This document shows, piece after piece, positions 25,493 to 32,984 of a DNA stretch of 32,984 bases. The notes below the pieces were generated by a model. The model was not told the DNA's origin. It saw only the letters and a program-made list of their open reading frames with translations, and did no database searches. This stretch comes from Chlamydiota bacterium (GTDB lineage: Bacteria > Chlamydiota > Chlamydiia > Chlamydiales > Rhabdochlamydiaceae). Made by a program: the position numbers and the translations under genes. Positions within the stretch are counted from its first letter, which is position 1. Each line of letters starts with the position of its first letter. The stretch spans positions 1 to 32,984 of the forward strand of contig JABDCS010000021.1 of the NCBI GenBank assembly GCA_013288005.1. The letters are read 5' to 3'.

Positions 25493-28400
25493 AGAATCCT
25501 TGTTCGCTTCTCGCCTTCTCGTAGTCCAAGATTTCCGTAACGGTGATAATCTATACTGAGACTGATTTCGCGCAGGTAATAGAGCATTTCAAAACGTCCA
25601 TTGGCAAGGACAGGATTCAGTAGAAGAGTGGTTGCATGAACGGCAGCGGCTTTATAAAGTTCTTCGCTTGGTTGTGTAAGACAACGAATACGGACAAAAC
25701 GCCCATTCCGCACACGCTCAAGAAATGCCTCCTCATTTTCTTCTTTAAAATGGAATTGATCGAATTTTTTTTTCCATCGGGGGTCAAAAGATGTGGAAGT
25801 CATTTTTGAACAATAGCTGACTTCTAAGCAACACCCCGCAGCTATCGCAGCTGCGAAAGAGCATAGAATATCTAAGGGTGCACAATTTGCATCAATTCGT
25901 AAAACAATCCCATTAAATGGTCGGTAACGAAAGAGGTTATCTTGTCCCACTAATTTGCTAGGATCTTGATCTTGTGTAAATTTTTTTGCCCAATGGGAAT
26001 AACTAGCTAGGCTAACGTGCCATATGTTTAGCTCATCATGTTTAAAATGCCACTTGTGAATCAGTTGTGTCATCGCATTGAGTTGTGGAATAAGTGGATC
26101 TTGCTCTGGAGGAGGACCGACCTGCCTAGGATGGCAAAATTGGGCAACATAATTAGGTCCACCGGCTTTGGCGCCCGCCCCATAGCTACTCGCTTTACAA
26201 CCCCCGAATGGTTGTCTTCTAACAATAGCTCCCGTCGTTGTCCGGTTGATATAGCAATTTCCTGCTATGATGTGTTGGATCCAATAGGCTTGTTCTCTTT
26301 CATCGAGACTTTGAAGTCCTGATGTAAGGCCATAGGGTGTAGAATTTGCAAGCTCAAGTGCTTCTTCAAGATTTTTAGCACGCATGAGTCCCAAAACTGG
26401 GCCAAAAAGTTCTGTTTGGTGGGTAAAACTGCCTTTTTTAACACCGAGCTTAACGCCTGGAGACCAAAGATGAGGATTTTCAGGATAGGAGCGGGGCTTG
26501 ACAAGCCATTCTTCTCCCTCTTCCAAGGTTGTTAAAGCGCGTAGTAAGGCTCCTTCAGGAGGGCGGGCCATTGGAATCACTTTTGAAGAAGGGTCCCAAG
26601 CAGAGCCCACTTTTAGGCTTTCGACTGCATCTTTTAAATGCTTTAAGAAGTGAGGGTCATCATAAACTTCTGCTTCAAGTACTGCTAGACTTGCGGCACT
26701 ACATTTTTGTCCACTATGGCCAAAGGCTGAATGTGTAAGATCTTTAATGGCTAAGTCTCGATCCGACATAGCGGTGATTATCATCGCATTTTTTCCGCCA
26801 GTTTCCGCAGAGAGAACAACGTGGGGATTAATTTTTTTGAAGAGTTTTGCGGTTGAGGTGGCTCCTGTTAAAATTATCTCATTTAAACGAGGATCGCTAA
26901 TCAATCGCGTGCCAACAGGTTCATCGGCGCAGTTGACGAATTGTAAAACATCTTTGGGAATGCCTGCATCCCAAAGAATATTGACAAGCACCCACCCTGT
27001 TAAGGCTGCTTCGGGGGCAGGTTTGAAAATTACGCAGTTTCCAGCGACTAAAGCAGCTAATATTCCGCCGGCAGGAATGGATACCGGAAAGTTCCAGGGA
27101 GGCGTGATCAAAATTGTGCCTTTGGGACTCCATTCTATGTCATGACATTCTTCCATTTTGTCCCGAGCGTGGCGGTAATATTCAGCAAAGTCTATCGCTT
27201 CGGAGACTTCGGGATCGGCTTCATAAACGGTTTTCCCTCCGTCAAGAACCATAACCCCAATGAGATCTCCTCGTTTTTCGCGCATTTTTTGCCCGGCTAC
27301 AGCCAGTAAATGACAACGCGTTTTAACGGGCGTAGCTCGCCATCGGGCCTCTGCTGTTTTAGCGGCTTGAAGAGCGCGATCCATTTGGTCCCATTCAGCA
27401 AGACAATATTCATAATAGGTTTTTCCTGGTCTTGAAGGATCGACCCCTTTTCCTTTTTCTAAGGATTCACGAATTTCTTGACCGGCGATAACAAGAGGAA
27501 TCGTTGGGAAACTTTTATTTTTCCACTCCTCTAGTAGGGCATGCGCCCATGATCGATTTGCCTCTAATGCAAAATCTGTATCAGGTTCATTCTCGAAAGG
27601 AAGGCTCTCAGCGGGCATAGAGGTCGGTAATAAGCGATTTTGTGTTCTTCTTGGCTCTGCTAATACTCTTGAAGTCGATTCGCAGGAATCTTTAAAGAAT
27701 TTTATCTGGTGTTTCCATTCGACAGAGCCTGGTTTAAGTCCAAACGTATGGCGTAAGAAGTTTTCGGGTCCTGTATTTTCATCCAGGCGACGGATTAAAT
27801 AGGCGACCGCGCTCTGAAAATCTTCTTTGGTGGCAACAGGGCAATATAAAAGAATCCCCCCAGCGATCTGCTGTACGACACGACGAATGTGGTCAGCCAT
27901 TCCCTCTAACATCTCAAAAGTGATTTCCTTTTCCACTTTCTTTTCCGCTCGCATAATTAAAGCATAGGCAATGTCGAATAAATTATGACTACCGATACCG
28001 ATGTGAACAGCATGCGCATGTGCAGGTTCGCAAGCATAGATGACCATTCTCTTGTAATTGGCATCGACATCACTTTTGCTTGTATAGGGCGCTTGTGGCC
28101 AGTCGCGTACACTCGCCTCAAACTGTTCCATCGCAAGATTGGCGCCTTTTACAATGCGAATCTTAATCGGTGCACCACCATGTTGGATGCGTTGCATGGC
28201 CCATTCGGTTAACTCCCGTTGAATACTATGGGCATCTGGCAAGTAGGCTTGCAAAACGATACCAGCTGCAAAATTGCGAAATTCTGGCTCATCTAATGTC
28301 TCAATAAATAATTGTTTAGTGAGAATCAAATCGCGATACTCTTCCATATCTAAATTGACAAATTTAGACGTTTTTGTCCCATCGGCTTGCGTGTACGTGT

Positions 28401-29112
28401 GGCTCATTGCTAAGCGATAGAGTTGACGTAACCGCTCTTTGAGCTGATGCATCGTGTGATCCCACCCTAGCAAGTTAATTTGGCTATAGATGGTTGAGAT
28501 TTTGATAGATACGTATTCGATATCGTCTTTTTTTAAGTCCTCAGAGTAGATTTTTAGGCGTCTTAGAGCCTCCTCTTCTCCTAAAATGGCTTCTCCCAAG
28601 TGGTTAATATTGAGACGAACACCTTCTCTGCGTCTTCGTTGCATGTGCTTACTTAAGGCACGCTGTTCCCCAGGAAGAATGACGCTTGAAGTTTCTTTCC
28701 GAAGAGCCAAAATGGCTGTAGGAACGAAAAGGAAGGAAAGAGCTTTCCCTAACCACGTAAAAAGAAATAATTGAAAACGTTTCACCCAAGATAAATAACG
28801 AGGTATTCCTAATTTACGAAGAAGATAAACCATCTGATTAGCAATTCGTGATGGACGATGACTGCGGAAACACTGATCTGTCATGTACATCGTAAAGACT
28901 TTGCCCCTCGGATCATCCATCATTCGGGCAAGCTGAGACTGGATCGATTTTTCTTTAGCTGTTTGAATCGAATCCGCTTCTGTTAGCATCTGTGCTGCTA
29001 ACTCTACCGACATATCTTCACGTTCTTGCGACGTTAAGGTCCGCTCTCTAGCTGCTTTTAAAATGTCACGGGCGCGTTGAATGCGGGGAGAATGATCTGG
29101 AACATTAGCCAT
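25489..29112 (-). CDS. putA: bifunctional proline dehydrogenase / glutamate-semialdehyde dehydrogenase
   Basis: A 1207-residue PutA converting proline to glutamate through delta-1-pyrroline-5-carboxylate. The N-terminal flavin PRODH barrel (about 170-480) contains GGAPIKIRIVKGAN and ends near the FLRHTFGL block; the ALDH domain (about 560-1000) has the conserved SAETGGKNA glutamate and the catalytic cysteine in GHSGQKCSAAS. A C-terminal ALDH-like domain ends in YLREISLSIDYHRYGNLG, the conserved tail of longer (type B) PutA proteins. No ribbon-helix-helix DNA-binding domain is present, so it does not repress its own gene in the E. coli way. ATG 29112 is preferred to TTG 29124. Proline catabolism would supply carbon and electrons. 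Confidence 0.95.
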   Translation of the reverse strand: MANVPDHSPRIQRARDILKAARERTLTSQEREDMSVELAAQMLTEADSIQTAKEKSIQSQLARMMDDPRGKVFTMYMTDQCFRSHRPSRIANQMVYLLRKLGIPRYLSWVKRFQLFLFTWLGKALSFLFVPTAILALRKETSSVILPGEQRALSKHMQRRRREGVRLNINHLGEAILGEEEALRRLKIYSEDLKKDDIEYVSIKISTIYSQINLLGWDHTMHQLKERLRQLYRLAMSHTYTQADGTKTSKFVNLDMEEYRDLILTKQLFIETLDEPEFRNFAAGIVLQAYLPDAHSIQRELTEWAMQRIQHGGAPIKIRIVKGANLAMEQFEASVRDWPQAPYTSKSDVDANYKRMVIYACEPAHAHAVHIGIGSHNLFDIAYALIMRAEKKVEKEITFEMLEGMADHIRRVVQQIAGGILLYCPVATKEDFQSAVAYLIRRLDENTGPENFLRHTFGLKPGSVEWKHQIKFFKDSCESTSRVLAEPRRTQNRLLPTSMPAESLPFENEPDTDFALEANRSWAHALLEEWKNKSFPTIPLVIAGQEIRESLEKGKGVDPSRPGKTYYEYCLAEWDQMDRALQAAKTAEARWRATPVKTRCHLLAVAGQKMREKRGDLIGVMVLDGGKTVYEADPEVSEAIDFAEYYRHARDKMEECHDIEWSPKGTILITPPWNFPVSIPAGGILAALVAGNCVIFKPAPEAALTGWVLVNILWDAGIPKDVLQFVNCADEPVGTRLISDPRLNEIILTGATSTAKLFKKINPHVVLSAETGGKNAMIITAMSDRDLAIKDLTHSAFGHSGQKCSAASLAVLEAEVYDDPHFLKHLKDAVESLKVGSAWDPSSKVIPMARPPEGALLRALTTLEEGEEWLVKPRSYPENPHLWSPGVKLGVKKGSFTHQTELFGPVLGLMRAKNLEEALELANSTPYGLTSGLQSLDEREQAYWIQHIIAGNCYINRTTTGAIVRRQPFGGCKASSYGAGAKAGGPNYVAQFCHPRQVGPPPEQDPLIPQLNAMTQLIHKWHFKHDELNIWHVSLASYSHWAKKFTQDQDPSKLVGQDNLFRYRPFNGIVLRIDANCAPLDILCSFAAAIAAGCCLEVSYCSKMTSTSFDPRWKKKFDQFHFKEENEEAFLERVRNGRFVRIRCLTQPSEELYKAAAVHATTLLLNPVLANGRFEMLYYLREISLSIDYHRYGNLGLREGEKRTRIL

Positions 29113-29138
29113 AAATCTATACAACCAATATTTAAGTT

Positions 29139-29152
29139 GGTTTAACTAAACC
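29139..29152. promoter_or_regulatory. palindrome in the putA leader, possible operator
   Basis: GGTTTA-AC-TAAACC is a near-perfect palindrome with 6-bp arms, 26 nt upstream of the putA ATG. It lies between the start codon and the putA promoter candidate, where a repressor could bind. No repressor is known here. Confidence 0.35.
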
Positions 29153-29165
29153 TCATTATTTCAAA

Positions 29166-29195
29166 AGTTTATTTTAATCTCATTACTATTCTCAA
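29166..29195 (-). promoter_or_regulatory. candidate putA promoter
   Basis: On the minus strand TTGAGA (29195-29190, 5 of 6), 18 nt, TAAACT (29171-29166, 4 of 6). Transcription would begin near 29160 with a leader of about 48 nt that contains the palindrome at 29139-29152. Confidence 0.33.
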
Positions 29196-29205
29196 TTTTA
29201 ATCTA

Positions 29206-29211
29206 TATTAT
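29206..29211 (+). promoter_or_regulatory. possible -10 upstream of CIRCE (alternative groE promoter)
   Basis: TATTAT matches 5 of 6 -10 bases and would start transcription near 29218, placing CIRCE about 20-45 nt downstream of the start, the usual position. Its -35 (TTACTA at 29183) is poor, so this is only an alternative to the promoter at 29280. Confidence 0.25.
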
Positions 29212-29236
29212 CTCTTTTTATGTCCATTTTGCTTTT

Positions 29237-29263
29237 TTAGCACTCTAAAACTGAGTCTGCTAA
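29237..29263. promoter_or_regulatory. CIRCE operator (HrcA binding site)
   Basis: TTAGCACTC, 9 nt (TAAAACTGA), GTCTGCTAA. The consensus is TTAGCACTC-N9-GAGTGCTAA, so the left arm is perfect, the right arm matches 7 of 9 and the spacer is exact. It lies 82 nt ahead of groES. HrcA represses groE and often hrcA-dnaK operons through this element; hrcA itself is not in the window. Confidence 0.9.
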
Positions 29264-29279
29264 AAAATGGGTCTTTCAA

Positions 29280-29308
29280 TTGACATTAAAAAGGATAGGT
29301 CGTAGACT
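29280..29308 (+). promoter_or_regulatory. main candidate groESL promoter
   Basis: A consensus TTGACA (29280-29285), 17 nt, TAGACT (29303-29308, 4 of 6). Transcription would begin near 29315, about 30 nt before groES ATG, whose Shine-Dalgarno is GGAG in CTGGAGATC. It is downstream of CIRCE, so HrcA would have to act from above the -35. Confidence 0.55.
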
Positions 29309-29344
29309 TAAGCAAAATTTGTCCCTATTTTCTGGAGATCAACT

Positions 29345-29644
29345 ATGTCGCTAAAAAACATCAAGCCACTTGGCAATCGAGTCTTAGTCAAACGAGCAGA
29401 AGCGAAAACGAGCAAAGGCGGGATCATCCTTCCTGACACAGCACAAGAAAAGCCTCGTCAAGGACAGGTCGTGGCAGTTGGACCTGGCAAAATGGAAGAA
29501 GATGGGGATGTCACGCCAATGAATGTCCGCGTTGGAGATTCAGTTCTATTCACAGCCTACGCAGGGACAGAAGTAAAAACCGAAGAACAAGGGACTGAAT
29601 ACCTTATTATGTCGGAAGACGATATCCTCGGCGTGCTTGCTTAA
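29345..29644 (+). CDS. groES: co-chaperonin GroES
   Basis: A 99-residue GroES of normal length. It has the family start IKPLGNRVLVKRAEAKTSKGG, with the mobile loop at about 18-33 (KTSKGGIILPDTA), the KPRQGQVVAVGPG strand, and an EYLIMSEDDILGVL end. As a heptameric lid it closes the GroEL cavity with ATP. It starts the groESL operon behind the CIRCE site, with groEL 78 nt downstream; the usual arrangement. Present in nearly all bacteria and highly conserved. Confidence 0.97.
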   Translation: MSLKNIKPLGNRVLVKRAEAKTSKGGIILPDTAQEKPRQGQVVAVGPGKMEEDGDVTPMNVRVGDSVLFTAYAGTEVKTEEQGTEYLIMSEDDILGVLA

Positions 29645-29704
29645 TTGTAAAACAACCTCTAAAAATTGATCACTCTCGAGTAGAGGTCCCTCAACTCTAA
29701 ATAG

Positions 29705-31396
<1,692 letters not shown>

Positions 31397-31400
31397 ACTC

Positions 31401-31422
31401 ACCTAAATTCATGTAGTTAGGT
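31401..31422 (+). promoter_or_regulatory. small hairpin covering the fmdB ribosome-binding site
   Basis: ACCTAA (31401-31406) pairs with TTAGGT (31417-31422) across 10 nt, in the 32-nt gap between groEL and the next ATG. The right arm includes AGG, the likely Shine-Dalgarno, 7 nt before ATG 31429. A six-pair stem is weak, so its role is uncertain. Confidence 0.4.
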
Positions 31423-31428
31423 TAAATC

Positions 31429-31728
31429 ATGCCTACTTATCCCTATAAGTGCCCGCAATGCGGGCACGGTTTTGATGTTTTTCAGAAAATCACAGATCCT
31501 CCTACAGCTGTCTGCCCGCAATGCTCACACAGTGAAACAGAACGTCAGATCGCTGGAGGATGTGCAGTTTTCAGGTTTCAAGGATCGGGATTTTATTTAA
31601 CCGATTATAAGAACAAACCTAAGTCGGCCGAGGGTCATCAGCATACGCCTGGTGGCGGATGTTGTAGCTGTAAACCGCCTTCCCCTCCTTCTTCTACCGA
31701 TAACACGTCGACTTCTTCTGATAAGTAA
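31429..31728 (+). CDS. FmdB-family zinc ribbon protein
   Basis: A 99-residue protein. It begins MPTYPYKCPQCGHGFDVFQK, the classical FmdB zinc-ribbon start, and has a second CPQC 27 residues on, so four cysteines bind zinc. A GSGFYLTDYKNK segment follows, then a Gly/Cys tail (GGGCCSCKPP) and a serine-rich end. FmdB proteins are called regulators of formamidase-type genes, but function is poorly known. It is 32 nt after groEL and probably part of that transcript; a strong hairpin follows. Family sure, role unknown. Confidence 0.85.
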   Translation: MPTYPYKCPQCGHGFDVFQKITDPPTAVCPQCSHSETERQIAGGCAVFRFQGSGFYLTDYKNKPKSAEGHQHTPGGGCCSCKPPSPPSSTDNTSTSSDK

Positions 31729-31743
31729 AATCATTTCTCTGAC

Positions 31744-31776
31744 CTATTGAAAGGCGCAATGAGCGCCTTTCAATAG
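31744..31776. terminator. perfect 14-bp hairpin between convergent genes
   Basis: CTATTGAAAGGCGC (31744-31757) pairs exactly with GCGCCTTTCAATAG (31763-31776) across the 5-nt loop AATGA. It lies between the fmdB stop (31728) and the end of the minus-strand oxygenase (31786), so it can act in both directions. No long T-run follows on either strand, so it is unusual but strong. Confidence 0.75.
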
Positions 31777-31785
31777 TCTGGTAAG

Positions 31786-32958
31786 TTAAGATCTATCTTT
31801 TCGCTCTTTGAGTTTCTGAAGAAGCTCTTCACTAGCTAAGTGGTTATTGATAAGCATGTCTACAACTTGCGAACTTTCACGGTTAAAGTCCATCTGGCGC
31901 TCGGTATGCCCACTTTGTGAATAGGGAATAAGCAAGCTCGGAGCGATATTCAGTTCTAGAAGACGCTCCCAAAGAAACTCTTGTCTTGTACCTGAGGCAT
32001 AATGTTGCGTGCCTCCAGTAAGTTCAATACAAGCGGGTAGGGGATCAAGAGGAGTTTTATCTGTTGGATGAACAAAAAGAACCATCGAGAAACGCTCTTT
32101 CTGCGGTTCTTGTGCAAGAACGCGATGGCGAGCGCTAACAAATAAGCCATTTGTGAGATTTTCTAACATATCGCCAACATTAACAATGAATGCATCCTCA
32201 GGAACGATAACATTGAGCCATTGCCCTTTTACTTCAACCTGCAAGCCTTGTTCGGTTGCGAAGGGTAAAATCGCCAACAAGTCAATATCGGTATGTGCTG
32301 CTGCCCAATAAATCGGTTGATTCGATGCCTCAATTTGTTCTTTAGGTAGTGCAGGATAATAAAGAGCGCGGAGAAGAGTATCGCCATCTTTAGTGGTGTT
32401 ATTGAGCAAATCGACAGGTAAATGGGCTTCAGGCGCATGGAGGTTGATTGTTTCAACAATAGTCTGTTGTAAAGGAATGATATACTGTTCCAGCTCTTCA
32501 TAAAGCCTTACCATCGCTTCTTTGTAACCAGGTTGATCGGGCCATACATTTTTGGGAGTCCCAAGTTCGCGCCCAATATGGTAAAATTCTTTCCGATCTT
32601 TATGCTGATTGCCTTTCGCTATTTCGCTAGCAACGAAACCTCTTTGTCCTTTACTCCCTTCGACAAAGCATTTTTCCTTATAAATTTGACTCTGCTTAAA
32701 AAAAACTTCCGATTGTGCATAGGCTTCACGAATGACATCGCGGTTGACTCCCGTGTGACGAACTGCGAAAAACCCAACCTGGGTTAAAGCTTCATAGAGC
32801 GTATCGAGAAATTGGTCGCGTTTGTTTCCATCGTAAAAGTCGCGCATATCCACCACAGGAATGCGAATATCCAAAGATGGGCTAGGAGTGGGTGGATTGG
32901 CAAATGCAAAAAAAGAAGCTGTGCACAAGGTAGCTAAAAAAAATCGAAAGATATTCAT
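31786..32958 (-). CDS. exported 2-oxoglutarate/Fe(II)-dependent oxygenase (IPNS-like)
   Basis: A 390-residue protein if started at ATG 32958, with CGGAGA 7 nt upstream. Residues 1-20 are a signal peptide (hydrophobic FFLATLCTASFFAF, AFA cleavage before N21). The mature part is an isopenicillin-N-synthase-like oxygenase: an N-terminal IPVVDMRDFYDG strand, GFFAVRHTGV, iron ligands H222 and D224 in AAHTDIDLLAIL and H278 in SARHRV, and R289-F-S291 in ERFSMVLF for 2-oxoglutarate. GDMLENLTNG is also typical. Members hydroxylate or desaturate small molecules or proteins, using cytosolic 2-oxoglutarate, ascorbate and Fe(II), so a Sec signal is unusual. Function may lie in the host cell or envelope. 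It is convergent with fmdB. Substrate unknown. Confidence 0.85.
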   Translation of the reverse strand: MNIFRFFLATLCTASFFAFANPPTPSPSLDIRIPVVDMRDFYDGNKRDQFLDTLYEALTQVGFFAVRHTGVNRDVIREAYAQSEVFFKQSQIYKEKCFVEGSKGQRGFVASEIAKGNQHKDRKEFYHIGRELGTPKNVWPDQPGYKEAMVRLYEELEQYIIPLQQTIVETINLHAPEAHLPVDLLNNTTKDGDTLLRALYYPALPKEQIEASNQPIYWAAAHTDIDLLAILPFATEQGLQVEVKGQWLNVIVPEDAFIVNVGDMLENLTNGLFVSARHRVLAQEPQKERFSMVLFVHPTDKTPLDPLPACIELTGGTQHYASGTRQEFLWERLLELNIAPSLLIPYSQSGHTERQMDFNRESSQVVDMLINNHLASEELLQKLKERKDRS

Positions 32959-32984
32959 CAAAAGTCTCCGTTTGGTGTCAATGG

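Noticed and set aside
26747..27145. 132-residue plus-strand open frame opposite putA
   Set aside because: It is antisense to the strongly conserved aldehyde dehydrogenase domain, shows no family features, and has no promoter or ribosome-binding site.
32974..32984. TTGACA-like -35 at the right edge of the window (minus strand)
   Set aside because: It is too close to ATG 32958 to be its -35 with a normal -10; the window ends before more can be seen.

Overview
The window looks like chromosomal DNA of a member of the Chlamydiota, more likely an environmental (Parachlamydia/Waddlia/Simkania-like) lineage than a human Chlamydia. The best evidence is a DNA topoisomerase I ending in three C4 zinc fingers, a lysine-rich linker and a SWIB domain, a fusion known from chlamydiae. 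Supporting evidence is a groES-groEL operon behind a CIRCE operator, rpoN, dprA and uvrD in ordinary chlamydial form, moderate AT-richness, and several Sec-signal proteins. Large sugar-polymer clusters and a bifunctional PutA are not what I expect of the reduced human pathogens. The assignment is inferred from gene content only.

Left part (1-15224): surface carbohydrate region. It opens with the 3' end of a GT90 (CAP10-type) glycosyltransferase, another glycosyltransferase and an exported methyltransferase-fold protein. A minus-strand C-methyltransferase of the TylCIII type is divergent from a tight plus-strand operon (3920-13717): hddA, hddC, two SDR sugar epimerase/reductases, an LhgO-like FAD oxidase, two GT4 glycosyltransferases, manC and a Wzy/WaaL-like membrane protein. 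Together these suggest GDP-activated heptose and GDP-mannose being built into a polymer. GmhA, GmhB, phosphomannomutase and an export flippase are not in the window. A YkgJ-type cysteine-cluster protein and a second exported methyltransferase-fold protein follow.

Middle (15242-23276): topA and dprA on the minus strand, a divergent membrane protein with an HEAAH zinc-protease motif, rpoN (minus), a GT9 heptosyltransferase-like protein and an exported YVTN beta-propeller protein.

Right part (23277-32984): uvrD/pcrA, converging with putA so that the two stop codons overlap; then CIRCE, groES, groEL and an FmdB zinc-ribbon gene. A strong 14-bp hairpin separates these from a minus-strand exported 2OG-Fe(II) oxygenase.

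No tRNA, rRNA, insertion sequence, CRISPR array or integration site was seen. There is no gene-free stretch above 300 bases; the longest (29113-29344) holds the putA/groES control region. The most unusual themes are three Sec-signal enzymes whose co-substrates (SAM, 2-oxoglutarate) are cytosolic, a possible branched-heptose polymer pathway in a chlamydia, and start regions that look leaderless at dprA, its divergent neighbour and uvrD.
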